A DNA stretch of 64,000 nt from Tetracladium setigerum. Lineage: Eukaryota > Ascomycota > Leotiomycetes > Helotiales. The stretch covers positions 1,116,001 through 1,180,000 of the forward strand of contig PZJY01000007.1 in NCBI GenBank assembly GCA_031472005.1. The letters are read 5' to 3'. The position numbers were made by a program, and so were the translations under genes. This document shows, one piece after another, positions 1 to 10,680 of this stretch (position 1 is its first letter; each line of letters starts with the position of its first letter). The notes under the pieces are model-generated. The model saw only the letters and a program-made list of their open reading frames with translations, ran no database searches and was not told the DNA's origin.

Positions 1-568
1 TTCGGTAAGTCATAATTAATCAGCGTCTATTCTCAAGCTATCTCGGCTCGAAAGCTCCCAGTAAACATTGGAAAGGTTTGGAGCAACATCTTTAGCTCAC
101 ACCCCAGCAGATATTCCCAGTAGATGGGTATAAGGGAGTGGGCCTAATCAATGATCTGGAATCCATAGAGGGTCTCTAGGCAATAAGTTGAATCACCACC
201 TCGCGATATGCGGAGAGTTGGTCTGTAGAGGACATTGGAGGAATAAGAAGTGTTCTCGAGAGCGGTGGCATTGAAAGAGCACACTGAAGATTTGGTAGCT
301 CGCGAGCACTTCGAGCCTGACAAGTAGCTATCGGAAGGTTGAAAAAAACAGGGAAAGCCTCAAACAAGTCCAATGGTTGCTTTGACCGCAACGCTGTTAG
401 CACTTTGCAACCTGCAAGACCCAAAATCACCAACCATACCACATGTACAAGAGGGGATAATTATTCAACGTCTTCAATTCATTCACGGGTTCAACAGAGC
501 CCTACGGCTTTCCTCTATGCTACAAAAAAACGATAAATACTACATCAAAACGCTAATTTTCAGGAAAC
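1..568. other. Window edge and 3' flank of VPS26
   Basis: No supported gene. The stretch is downstream of the VPS26 stop codon. The open frames on both strands are short, overlap each other and show no family resemblance. A neighbouring gene outside the window could end here, but nothing in the sequence demonstrates it. Confidence 0.5.
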
Positions 569-1721
569 TCATGCTGCTTGCTGCTGTACTTGTGAACGAT
601 CTGGTGGTGGAGCGCCCGCGATCTGCGTTTGCTGGCCTGCTGCAGCGGCAATCTCGGGTTGTTGGCGGTAGAGCACTATTTCGGATTGTTTGAAGTAGCG
701 ACGTGCATCTATTCTGGTATTAGATAATATTCAATTATTACACATATTTGGGAAAGGAGACTTGCCTTCGTCGATAAGCACCAGACTAAGGTAGTATCGG
801 GTGGAATATTTCTTGTTCACTTCGCGGAATGTGGGGGTTAGGTCGAATCCTCCGAGGAAAAGTCGGATGGGAATTGTTTCTCCTCTTGATGGCGAGCCAT
901 CCATGATCTATTTGCGCATAAGTAGGGGCCCTATATCCCTCCCAACTCTGCAGGGCAACTCACCTCAAATCGAACCAAAGTCTCACTCTCATTGTACTGA
1001 TTTGGTGCCGCACCAGTTGTCTCTCTCCGAATAATTGATAGCTCCATGTGCTTAATCTTCAATCTGACCAGCAAAAAGTATATCCTCCCCACAATCACAT
1101 CCTTGAGATGGTACCGCGATTTCGAGTATTCAAACTCAATGTGTAGACAATCCTCAATTCCAACATCCATCTTGATCGAATTGTTCATCTCCGGAGGCAG
1201 TTTGTAGGAGTACACCCAGATATCCTTCTCTCTAATCACATCCGCCATCCTTCGTGACACTGTGACCCGGACGAAGTACCGCAGGCGAACGTTGATACCG
1301 CTATAGGATTCATATTGCTTCTCTATATTCTTAAAGTTGAACTCGAACGCTTGTGGATGTTGCAAGTCGCCCGGAGCAGCGAGTTCTTGTCCCATGGACA
1401 GAAACTCGTAATGGTTGCCTCTATCGAAGAACATCTCTGTCGCAGTCTGTCAGCACCTGCTGCTGCTGCTTCGGATGTGCAGCAATTGATATGAAATCAC
1501 CCACCAATGGTGCCAATGAATTGGACTTTGATTCCGGTATGTTCTAATCGCTTGCCGTCTTTGGGACGTACTGTCACAGCTCCCTTTACCGATTCCCCGT
1601 CCTTATAGAGTGGTGCCTTCTCTCGCCGACCCTTCTCGGTCTTCATGTCCACCATGGCCCTCTCATCCCCATCTTCTAACACAATGTCGATATCGACCGG
1701 CGTCGAAAAGAAATACGACAT
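569..1721 (-). CDS. VPS26: Vacuolar protein sorting protein 26 (retromer subunit)
   Basis: Arrestin-fold subunit of the retromer cargo-recognition trimer (Vps26-Vps29-Vps35), which returns receptors such as Vps10 from endosomes to the Golgi. Four exons: 1721-1505, 1436-964, 907-766 and 708-569. They total 972 nt (323 aa), the usual family length. Recognisable family stretches are the N-terminal FFSTPVDIDIVLEDGDER, then GESVKGAVTVRPKDGKRLEH, FFDRGNHYEF, the mid-protein PPEMNNSIKMDVGIEDCLHI and the C-terminal RRYFKQSEI. The start is the first ATG and gives the expected N-terminus. Intron 3 (765-709) begins with GC, not GT (GCAAGT...TAG); this splice restores the E-D-A-R-R-Y junction exactly. 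The C-terminal tail is short and Q/A-rich. The gene is divergently paired with LSM8. Confidence 0.95.
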
Positions 1722-2075
1722 GTTGTTTGGTGTGCACGATCCGCGACGGAATTAAAAGTTGTGGTGGGGGAGTTTGGAAGGCCGCGCAAGATGAAGTGGT
1801 GGTGTTGACGTTGCTCGGGGAAGCTCCATGAACATGGGACGAAAGCTTGGGGGTCAAGTCGGCCCCGTACACACCACCATTCTCAAGCAAGGCTGAAGCC
1901 TCTTCATTCGAGGACCACAAGGAAATTCCTTGACTCCTCCTGTCATATCCATACAAACCGCTCTTTTTCACCATCGACTCTTCTCATACCGTTCTCGAAT
2001 CAAGAGGTTGCACTGCTGTCCTAAAGCTCTCACATTCGCGCCGCAAAGTCGGCAGCGGGGACGAAGACCACAATC
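1722..2075. promoter_or_regulatory. Shared divergent promoter VPS26 / LSM8
   Basis: The 354 bp between the start codons of two divergently transcribed housekeeping genes must carry both 5' leaders and both core promoters. No clear TATA box is visible. Role inferred from arrangement only. Confidence 0.6.
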
Positions 2076-2495
2076 ATGTCTCTTCAAGCCTATGTAAATC
2101 GTAAGTTAGCCCCTCTCATGCCCTCCCCTTCTTGTCTACAATGCTTACAGCCGAATCTGACAGCTGGGTAGAAAAGGTCCTGGTTATGACCAGTGATTCC
2201 AGAACTCTTGTCGGTACATTACTCTCCTGCGATCAAATGACAAACTTGGTGTGCCTCCATCTTTTTAAAGGAAGATTAGCCAGTGCTAACCAGTTCATAG
2301 GTGCTGTCTGGGACTAAAGAGCGCATTATTCGACCACCAGATGATCCAGAAATGTCGAGCGAGGTTGATCATGGCCTATATCTGATCCGAGGCGATAACG
2401 TCGTGGTGGTTGGGCTAGTGGATGAGGAGATGGACGACAGTATTGACTGGGAGAAGGTTAGAGGAGCTGTTATTGGGGGTGTAAAGCACTCATGA
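2076..2495 (+). CDS. LSM8: U6 snRNA-associated Sm-like protein LSm8
   Basis: Subunit that defines the nuclear Lsm2-8 ring, which binds the 3' end of U6 snRNA for splicing. Three exons: 2076-2100 (25 nt), 2172-2248 and 2301-2495, giving 98 aa, the family length. The Sm fold is evident: LVMTSDSRTLVGTLLSCDQ (Sm1), then RIIRPPDDPE and the Sm2 motif LIRGDNVVVVGLVDEE. The tiny first exon encodes only MSLQAYVN plus one base, and the second junction recreates N-L-V-L-S-G-T-K-E-R. The start is the only ATG that yields the conserved MSLQAYVN N-terminus. It shares a short divergent promoter with VPS26. Confidence 0.95.
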
Positions 2496-3130
2496 AGACA
2501 TGAATGATCCGAGGAAATGTTACGCCAAGCGGTGGGAGATATGATGAATTGGGACCGTTGGAGGAATGTGGTGAAAAAAACGAGCTACGTTGCATAAATG
2601 GCGTTCTGGGTGGCAGTTCAATTTCCGTATGCTTTCTTGATAGGAAACAGAATGTGAAAGATTTCTAAGCTTTTCAACTTCTCCCGAAGGATTTATATGG
2701 AGGGGTCTCGCTGAAAGCTTTGTCCTGCTTGAAATGCTTGTGGATTGCCGTTAAGCAACATAGAGACTTGTGAGAGTTCCATTTGAAAACTAACATAGAA
2801 TCCATGATACAAGAATTGTAATCAGGGGTTGTCTCTAGACAAAGGTTTCTTATTTGAAGAGGGTTTAAAAGGACATCACACATTAAAAAGGCCGTACTAA
2901 GTGCTGCATAGATATGGAAGTGCTGGAATCAATTAAGCGAAAGTTTGTGTTGATTTCTCACTCTCATAAAGCAAAGCCTACTTTTATTTACCACCATACG
3001 ACCTATCCAATTCTAATGAAACCTTACTCGATCTTTCCTATAATTCCCTGATATCCTTCTTCAATGCCAATCCATGAATGCAATTCTTACCCCTTCAGCC
3101 TCACAATTCCTCAATTAACCACCTCACTTC
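2496..3130. other. Convergent intergenic region LSM8 / nucleoside hydrolase
   Basis: AT-rich 3' flanks of two convergent genes. Only short unsupported open frames are present; no RNA gene or repeat seen. Confidence 0.5.
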
Positions 3131-5050
3131 CTAAGCTTGAGGATTGAAGACCCTGCTAATCAAATAAGGCCCTGCCATATCCTCTCCAGGACTGCCTACA
3201 ATCCTATTGATCCTATTTCCCTTACCCACACTCAACCATCCATCATCATCACCGGGCGCCTCCTCAGCTGGCACGGCTTCTCCTCCAAGCTGCAAGCTCT
3301 CCATTGGGTTGGAAATAACAGCTGCACCTGGACTCATCACTTGCTCGACATTTCCACCCTTCTTGCGACGTCTACGGTCGATAACGTGCATTCCTCGTGT
3401 CCATTGGCCGGCGGTTTCGACACGGATGTCTTCCGGTGCGTGGGGAGCGAGGTTCCAGGAGGGAGAGTTGCGGGTCATCATGTAGAAGACGCAGAGAGGG
3501 TCGTGCATTTCGATACTGCAAAGAGAAGGAGTTGTTAATATTTGTTGCTTGTCATAACTTGATCTAGCTAGATAGATGGATGACCTTGGATTTGATGGAA
3601 TGAGACTTGAAATAAGCTTACCCTGGATCAGCTGATTCGCCAGAGAGCGATTGCATTTTTTCGTAAGTCTTGTGGACGAATGCGGAGGTCCACTCGGCGA
3701 GAGGACTTCCTTGAGTGATGAGAGGGCCAACAACGGCGTCGAACGACGATTGGCGAAGTTGGTGGGGTGTTGTTATATCCAGTGGGAACAGGGTTAAGTT
3801 GAGTTTTCTTGAGAGCTTTGCTGGATATGCTGGGAGGGTAGACATATTGGCTGGTGGTGGTGGCATGGTCGACTGTGTTTAATTTAGTGTTTATTTTCCA
3901 ACGTATTTGGGAGTCATATTCAGAAAATACGAATCGAGATATTGAAAAGAATTTTGTCTTAAACTGAAAAATGTATGCTCTTAAGGCACTATTTTGGGTA
4001 GGACAAGGGATAGAAATTCTTACAGCTGGATTTGGCGAAGTTAAAGCAAAGACACGAGCTGTTGCAACCGCATCTGCGTATGTGTTGAATTCGGCTACTG
4101 GTGTAATATTACCCTCTACATCAACTGCACCGCCCATTACAACTACTTCCTTGACCTTCAGGAAAGTCTCGGGATCCTCAGCAGCAGCCAATGCCAAGTT
4201 TGTCAGAGGTCCAACGGCGATGATAGTAATGGTATCAGCTGGGTTCTCCCGAAGCAGTCTTAGAATTTCTAAATGAGCAGGAACTTGAGATGCCCGGAAA
4301 AATGGAGAGGGGTGAGTGACAACATCTTGCGAGTCAGGTTTCTGGCTTGATGGCTGGAACAATGTCTTCCATGTATCGGCTGGGGAGTGGTGAGGGTGCT
4401 GAATTCATTCAGTACAAAGTCAGGAAGGAGTTTCCAAGCAACGTACAGAAGTGTGAACTCCAGCGAGTCCATCAATACCATCTGATCATGTTAGTTTTTC
4501 ATGTCCAATATCAATTTCCTCGCTTCGCGTAGCCGAGAGAACACATACGGAAGTAATCGGCCATCAAAAGTTCATCCTCGAGGGGATGTTCAGGGCCAAC
4601 CGCGACTATAGGCTTGGAAGCTTGCATAGCCTCGAAGCCGATTGGGAGACCCTTCGACTTTCGCCATTCCATCTCCTTCTCAATTACATGGAACAGGGCA
4701 ACGGTGTTCCGAAGACAACTTAAAGTCCCGGATCAGCGAGAATTTCAAAAAGTTCGGAGCTTTTTCACATACCTCTGAACTTCTACGTTACCATAAGTCA
4801 CTGAGATCAGGAGAATCTCCAACTCTTCTGGCTTAGCGGCGAGAGCGAGCAAGCTAGAATAGTGAATATGATTAGCCTAGCTTTTTGGGATCTAATTAGC
4901 TTCTCTCTCAAAGAAAACACGCACCATGCTAGAGTATCGTCGACTCCTGTAATGAAGTTAACAAGTAATCCAACAAATCAGGAATGAGGGATTGCACTGC
5001 TAGTACTCACCTGGATCAGTATCAATGATGATTCGGTTGAGAGGTGCCAT
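3131..5050 (-). CDS. Inosine-uridine preferring nucleoside hydrolase
   Basis: Hydrolyses the N-glycosidic bond of ribonucleosides to free base and ribose (purine/pyrimidine salvage). Eight exons: 5050-5011, 4946-4925, 4853-4773, 4718-4549, 4481-4447, 4398-4024, 3872-3622 and 3515-3131. They sum to 1359 nt (452 aa) with every phase consistent. The family signature DTDPGVDD (about residues 10-17, the calcium-binding aspartate cluster) is split between exons 1 and 2. Then come [56 protein letters not shown] and the late HDPLCVFYM, all typical of the IU-NH family. Exon 2 is only 22 nt. The C-terminal extension beyond the catalytic fold (G/E-rich, ending VFNPQA) is fungal-style. No signal peptide seen; probably cytosolic. 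The exact preferred nucleoside cannot be read from sequence. Confidence 0.93.
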
Positions 5051-6150
5051 TTTGAGATAACGGGGGATATCCAATGCTCGCGACTGGGAAAGGGAACGTA
5101 ATGTAAAGTAATGCAATGGGAATGGCTTCTTGGCAAGTGGGATGGAAACAGAGTTACAATCACTAAACTTTGAACAAGAGGCACAAAGGAATGTTGTCGT
5201 ATGCGTATGTATATATATACATGAGAAGGAAGTCAGCGATGCTTGTGAGAATAATGATATCTACTACCCCACCCTCTAGTAGTTGTGGGACATGTCCAAC
5301 GCCGTCAGACTCCACGACTGGAGAACTGCGAGACTCGTCTCTCTCTCCAGGGCGTGCCACTAGACTGGAACAAGAAGGCACTTAGTCGCCGAACGGCGGA
5401 AGCCGGAAAAGTCACGAGTTTTGTGACTTTCACTATTCGCACCTTTTAAGTTTCATAGGTAAGGGAAGATACTTGCTGGCCTCGATGGTTGTGGGTTGCT
5501 TCTGCTGTTTCGTTAGCACCAGAAATATATCAAGGGTATCAAAGTAAAGTCACGAGTAAATCACGAAGCGATTAATAATACATCCATGTCCTTTTCCCAT
5601 CCCCATCCCAGTCTCCTTCGTCTCCCAAGTCTTTGCTGGCCCCATTCCCGTGCTCAGATATCCGCTGCAAAAATCCTGTGAGCACTCCCTAACCTCGACC
5701 CCCTGTGCAGTTATCAAGGTACCAGAGCACAAGCAGGGAATAACTCCGTTCACGACGCTCCTATTCGCCACGTACATCGAGACACGGTCGTCTCTCAGCA
5801 GCTTCACGTCGCCGGCTTGTGAAGGGTGCTGCCAGAGCTGCTCACCTCACCTTTTTACATTCAACATCTTCCATCACCTCCATCTCCCCATCTCCCATCT
5901 CCCCGACTTTGGTCGAATTATTCACCTCGACTTCAATCGCTCCAATTCATCATCCGCCTGGCTACCCGTCTCTCCAGAAATCCCGTCCTACATCTCCCAC
6001 CCCACCACTTCTTTCTCCCGACAACCCTTACGACTACATCCATCTCTTCCCCTAATTGACCCTTTTTCAACAACCAGTCTCGACATCACCGTCGCAGATT
6101 GATCCCGATCGTGCTTGCTGAACAACTCATTTCCTCCGGAGTTACACACA
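5051..6150. promoter_or_regulatory. Divergent promoter region with repeated AAAGTCACGAGT element
   Basis: About 1.1 kb between the nucleoside hydrolase (minus) and the lysine-rich membrane protein (plus). Positions 5408-5415 and 5423-5430 form a perfect 8-bp inverted repeat (AAAGTCAC...GTGACTTT) with a 7-nt loop. The 12-mer AAAGTCACGAGT at 5408-5419 recurs at 5546-5557. From about 5830 the sequence becomes strongly CT-rich, like a fungal 5' leader. Open frames here are C/T-biased shadows with no family match. Confidence 0.5.
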
Positions 6151-7458
6151 ATGTCGTCCTTCTTCACCCCACAAACCATTGGTGGCTGGGCCACAATCAT
6201 CGCCGTTGCCGGAGGCATTTACTTCATTCAAAAGAGAAATGACAAGAGCAAGCGGCCAGCTGTGGCCAAGCAGGTAGCGAAGCCTGTAGAGCCAAAGAAG
6301 GAGAAGGCTAAGAAGGGCAAGAAGACCTCCCTGCAAAGCGATGGCGATGCAGAGTCAAAGTCCGGCGCCGAAAAGAAGAAGAAGGGCAGCAATAACAACA
6401 ACAACAACAAGAAGCCAGCACCTGCAAAAGCACAACCTCTCCAATCCGAGCCCCCTACATACGCCGATGTCACTGATGACAAGGATGAAGAGGCCAGCAA
6501 CCGCGAGTTTGCTCGTCGCATGGCTGCTGCGAAAGCTGGAGGAGCTATTTCGGCATCGAAGCCCAAGAGCGAGACCCGCCAAAAGTCTGTCAAGCAGAGC
6601 AGAGCCCAGGAGAAGAAGACTGCTGAAGTGAGCTCTGACAACAACGGTACTGCTCCCTCATCTGCCAATGGTGGTGATGCGGATGACGACGAATCCCCTA
6701 TCAACTCACCCGGCCTTTCTGCCACTACGCTTGAGTCTCCAATCAGCGGAGGTGTCGCTGATATGTTGGAAAAGCCAGCTGCCGGTCCATCAATTCTCAA
6801 GATCTCTGCGCCTACCAACCCTGCTCCGGCAAAGAAGCAAAAGACACAAGCACCTGCTGCCCCTGCCGAATCCAAGAAGCAACGTCAGAACCGCTTGAAA
6901 TCAGAGGCTGCGAAGGCTACCCGAGAGGCTGAAGAGGCCGAGCGACAAAAGCTCATGGAGCAGACCCGACGAAACGCTCGATTGGCAGAAGGCCGTTCCG
7001 CAAAGGACGGCAGCAATTTCATGGCTGCCTCCAAAGCCCCAACCACTTCGTCATGGACTGCTCCCCCACCAACTACCAATGGCACCACCACTTCTGACAA
7101 GAAGGTTCAACTTCTTGATACTACTGAGACAGTCGAGAAGCCGGCTGCACCAAAGCCGGTCGCCTCCGAAAGTAAGTGGAATACCTCCATCTCGGAAGAA
7201 GACCAGATTCGCATGATCACCGAGAATGAGAACTGGGAGACAGTCAAGAAGGACAAGAAGAAGCGGGCAAAGAAGAACGAAGACGCGAGTTCAGCGGACG
7301 AGGAGAACAAGGAGTTTGGCGTCCCACCAAAGATTGAACCAACTAAGGCAGGAAAGAAGTGGATTGCTGACCTTGTTCACGTTGAGGGCGAAGGCAAGGA
7401 CAAGAAGGTGGTTGAGCGTGAGGTCGAGCTTCAAGATGATGAATGGGAGGTCTCATAG
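6151..7458 (+). CDS. Uncharacterised N-terminally anchored lysine-rich protein
   Basis: Not assigned to a named family. Intronless, 435 aa from the first ATG (MSSFFTPQ). Residues about 10-27 (GGWATIIAVAGGIYFI) form a single hydrophobic segment followed at once by basic residues. This suggests a signal anchor with the rest of the protein in the cytosol. The body is low-complexity: Lys-rich blocks, a run of six Asn near residue 85, and Pro/Ala/Ser-rich spacers. A likely coiled coil lies at about 250-290 (QRQNRLKSEAAKATREAEEA). The C-terminal part is more ordered and looks conserved, with NENWETVKKDKKKRAKK and an acidic end DDEWEVS. An ER or mitochondrial outer-membrane anchor with an RNA- or ribosome-facing tail is possible, but that is speculation. 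Confidence 0.8.
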   Translation: MSSFFTPQTIGGWATIIAVAGGIYFIQKRNDKSKRPAVAKQVAKPVEPKKEKAKKGKKTSLQSDGDAESKSGAEKKKKGSNNNNNNKKPAPAKAQPLQSEPPTYADVTDDKDEEASNREFARRMAAAKAGGAISASKPKSETRQKSVKQSRAQEKKTAEVSSDNNGTAPSSANGGDADDDESPINSPGLSATTLESPISGGVADMLEKPAAGPSILKISAPTNPAPAKKQKTQAPAAPAESKKQRQNRLKSEAAKATREAEEAERQKLMEQTRRNARLAEGRSAKDGSNFMAASKAPTTSSWTAPPPTTNGTTTSDKKVQLLDTTETVEKPAAPKPVASESKWNTSISEEDQIRMITENENWETVKKDKKKRAKKNEDASSADEENKEFGVPPKIEPTKAGKKWIADLVHVEGEGKDKKVVEREVELQDDEWEVS

Positions 7459-9393
7459 ATTTCTGCAACCTCGTCTCTCTCGCAGCCTTGGGGGGATTTC
7501 CAACTCGGCGCTTTCGAACTGAATTCTCACCAAAAGTCGTTTTTCTGCTATCAGCCCAAACACAACTGAGCGTTGTGCATCATATTTCCCGTTCCTGTAC
7601 ATTTGAGCCCTATTTCCCGCATGGCTATGGCACCTAGCTCCTTTTTCGTCTTCACTTTGCATCTGGCATTCATTCATGGGTGGTTGGGGGAGAGCATAGT
7701 TCGCGTGAGGGTGCCAGTCAGGGTGGACGTGTATTCAAGTTGTGTTTTATTGCTTTCTTTGCTGGGCATTTGGCGTTGAAGACATCTTGGTTCATTCTGG
7801 CGGCATTGCAAGATAGTGGGTGGGATGTCACAAAACAAAAGCTGGATAGGTAGCTAGATACACTTTTGGGCCTCTGCTCCGTCCCAATGATAATCTGGTG
7901 CTGCTGCTGCAGAGCAAGGCTGGTTGTGCCATACCTAGATAGTGTAAACAAACAATCCAGACCGTCGAGTCAAATAATATGTGTATGTGTGTATGTGTAT
8001 ATATGTATGTGTATATGTATGTGTGGTGTGTGCTTTTGTGATAGATATGTCGCTAATGATGTATGTGTGACTGTGTGGCTACCCCTTTACTCCTTGTCTC
8101 ATCTTGGAAGCTTAAAGTCAGACAGAGATGTTCTTTGTATCCCCATCACCCCTTCTCTGGCCTGGTAGTAGAGTACTTAAAGCAAAGTCAAACCCCACAC
8201 TTTTGTGTGTGTGTTTTTTTTTTTGGTCTTTGGAGGTTGTTCCCCTTGGCAAGCACTGTCACTTTCTTGCTGTCAGAAATCTGGCACATCCTTGCCCTCG
8301 CAGGCAGCGGGCATCCTGTGCATGCTGTCCTGCGAAAAGTAGACACTTGTCCTAATTTAGCCGTCGAACAACAGGGTCTCATCTTCAGGCATTATTCTCA
8401 CATTATTCCATCCAGTCTGGGAAGGTCAAGTCAAGCACTTGTCCCGCCGGCTTCACGATGGCGAGGCTCTCTCTCCCTCAGTCCCTCTGCGAATCTTCGC
8501 ACCACCAGTATGCCTGGCTCTTCTGTTGTGGACCAAGAAGCGTTCCAAGACGGGCGTCGACGAATGCCTTACCCTTCCTTACCTTACCAGGCAGGTATTT
8601 AGCTTCGAAATCCAAACGCATCTGGCATTCTTACCTCCGCCGTCCGTACCCCCGTCTCTCCCTCTCCCACGCGTCCCTTTCTGGCGAGTCGCAATCGAAC
8701 AACCCGCATCCTCGGATGCGCCACTTCGATCCCTTTCGTCAACCACCACTACCACCCACCCGATCCAACCACTACCACACACACCCCTTCCCTTCCCCTT
8801 CCTTCTCTCCTCCTTCCTCCAACATCAATCAATTCTTCCGGAAAAACAATTTGTATATAACACGGCGGTCTCGCAGGTCGAATACTTTGGTTATTAGGAG
8901 AATTGACTTTTTGAGATCCTTGCATTCTCCGTTTATTGTTTGTTGCTTCCCAGGACTCTCGACCGAGGATACGTTCCTGAAACAAAGGGTCTAGCTGCGA
9001 CCAGGCCACTACATCAATTGAAGTCCTGACTACTGCCATTGTCAGAATTGGGATGGTCAGGACACTTTTCCGACACCCAGCACCAGCTACGGCAACTATT
9101 ATCGCGGTGACCGAATTTACTTCTGATGATATACACCTCGAGCTACGGACTTAGAGCCCACCGAAACCCCACCGCGCAGTAGTAGTTACCTTTCGGTCTC
9201 CAACGATCTACGCTTCACCCCGCATATATTGACATCCGGCCTTTAGACATCTCTTGAAACACGCGTGTGGCGTGGGGAAACAAAACATCACCTCTTGCCA
9301 TTATTTCCGCCATCCTTACAATCAATACCTACCTACTCATGCATTCGTAGGCAACCCTTTTCGAGTACCGACTCTCCAGTCCTCACTTACACC
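7459..9393. other. Long intergenic region with TG microsatellite and CT-rich leader
   Basis: No convincing gene. It holds the 3' UTR of the upstream gene, a (TG/TATG)-rich microsatellite at about 7978-8036 and short A/T runs. A long CT-rich stretch from about 8600 to 9390 probably belongs to the promoter and leader of the next gene. Open frames up to 179 codons at 8063-8602 are compositional and have no domain. Confidence 0.55.
7978..8036. repeat. Imperfect TG/TATG microsatellite
   Basis: Alternating TGTG and TATG units, for example TGTATGTGTATATATG, run for about 60 bp in noncoding DNA. A typical simple-sequence repeat, likely polymorphic in length. Confidence 0.85.
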
Positions 9394-10680
9394 ATGTCTC
9401 TCGACGTTGCCATTCAATCGGTGGTCTTCTACATTCTATCATGCAGTACCTGCTCAAAAATCAACGAACAGTGGAAGACCAAGGCCCAGGCGCGAAAGGA
9501 TAGGGCGCAGGAGAAGCAGGAATTGGAGACACAGCAGCCAGGGCTATACCGACATCCTCTCCCCTTATCAACGAATCCATATTGGGACGAGGAGATAGTC
9601 ATGGGCCCCGGACCAGTAAAGAAAAATGGGAGTAAGAATGGAAGTCAGAATCCGCTGGGTTCAGGAGGGCATGGAAGTAGTTACGCTGGAAGCACTCAAA
9701 TTGGTACGGATCCGCCAAGTAGTCCAACCGCAGTGACAGAAGGGTCCAGGATATCGGGAGAAGGATGGAATCGGAAGCGGTATCAGAGGGAGGATGAAGG
9801 CCTATGGGGAATTGACTTCCATGCGCCTGGCCAGAGATTCAAGGAGGCAATTGGCAAAGCAGGAGAGGCCGCAAGTCGACTTATTGAATCGCGGCTTACG
9901 AGGAGTGATGGAGGTGTGGATCTTAATCCAGGAACCTATTATGGAGGAAGGAATCCACCTGTCAACGACTTACATCCTCCGGTCGTTAGCACGCAGCCAG
10001 CGAGTAGAGATGAAACTAGATGGATGCTTCAACCTCCACCTTCAGCAAAGATTATGGAAGGGAAGGAGAGAGTGGTCAGAAACAGAGCAGACAGCAATGG
10101 TAGTAGCCGAAGTAGAAGAGGTGTAGGTGAACCGTTAAGCAGGCAAGTCACGGACAAACTTGTGGGCGCCAAATTTCAAAGCAGTGAATCTTTCTTTGAC
10201 AGACCATCTTCGCCTCGATGGAACAAGACGCCTGCTTCAGCCAAACCACGAGCCTCTCGTTATGACCGGAACAGAAATTTGTCCTCAGGTTCATCGTCTG
10301 AAGAGGAGGAGACGAGAGTGCGTAGAAAGAGGAGACCACAGCCAATACCAACATCTGCTGCCGATTCGGACGGTAGTCTCGAAACACCTCAATTACCTTC
10401 AGGCTACTCCTCTGCCCCTCCCCGCTCAGAGCCCAAGAGGCCTTCTTTACCCACCATCTTGAGCTCTTCAAGGGTCGTTCCTCAAGAGATATCATTTCCA
10501 TCAGCAGATAACACAGAATTAGACACGCCACTCAACCGGCTGTCACCTAACGCAAATTCGATGCCAGCCACGATATGGAGCGGCGAATCAGGCAAATTCC
10601 CGGGTTCGAGATATAAGTTCCCTCGACCAGCATCCCGAGATGCGGATAGGGAAAACACGCCACCTCTGGCTTCGACATGA
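9394..10680 (+). CDS. Uncharacterised serine-rich protein with hydrophobic N-terminus
   Basis: No family recognised. Intronless, 428 aa from ATG at 9394 (MSLDVAIQSVVFYIL); a longer upstream frame lacks an earlier ATG that would make sense. The first about 17 residues are hydrophobic and end in a Cys-x-x-Cys (CSTC). An amphipathic basic helix follows (WKTKAQARKDRAQEKQELE), then a conserved-looking segment with PLSTNPYWDEEI and GPGP. The rest is disordered and Ser/Arg/Pro-rich, with RS-like clusters (SRSRR) and an acidic SSSEEEET patch. This pattern recalls conserved hypothetical proteins of filamentous ascomycetes that may be acylated or membrane-associated at the N-terminus; that role is inference. 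Confidence 0.75.
   Translation: MSLDVAIQSVVFYILSCSTCSKINEQWKTKAQARKDRAQEKQELETQQPGLYRHPLPLSTNPYWDEEIVMGPGPVKKNGSKNGSQNPLGSGGHGSSYAGSTQIGTDPPSSPTAVTEGSRISGEGWNRKRYQREDEGLWGIDFHAPGQRFKEAIGKAGEAASRLIESRLTRSDGGVDLNPGTYYGGRNPPVNDLHPPVVSTQPASRDETRWMLQPPPSAKIMEGKERVVRNRADSNGSSRSRRGVGEPLSRQVTDKLVGAKFQSSESFFDRPSSPRWNKTPASAKPRASRYDRNRNLSSGSSSEEEETRVRRKRRPQPIPTSAADSDGSLETPQLPSGYSSAPPRSEPKRPSLPTILSSSRVVPQEISFPSADNTELDTPLNRLSPNANSMPATIWSGESGKFPGSRYKFPRPASRDADRENTPPLAST

Noticed and set aside
6228..6875. 215-codon minus-strand frame with hydrophobic residues
   Set aside because: Antisense shadow of the Lys/Ala-rich gene on the plus strand; Phe/Leu/Ala content simply mirrors that composition.
8063..8602. 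179-codon plus-strand frame between two hypothetical genes
   Set aside because: Overlaps alternative frames and a T-run, starts next to a microsatellite and has no family resemblance.
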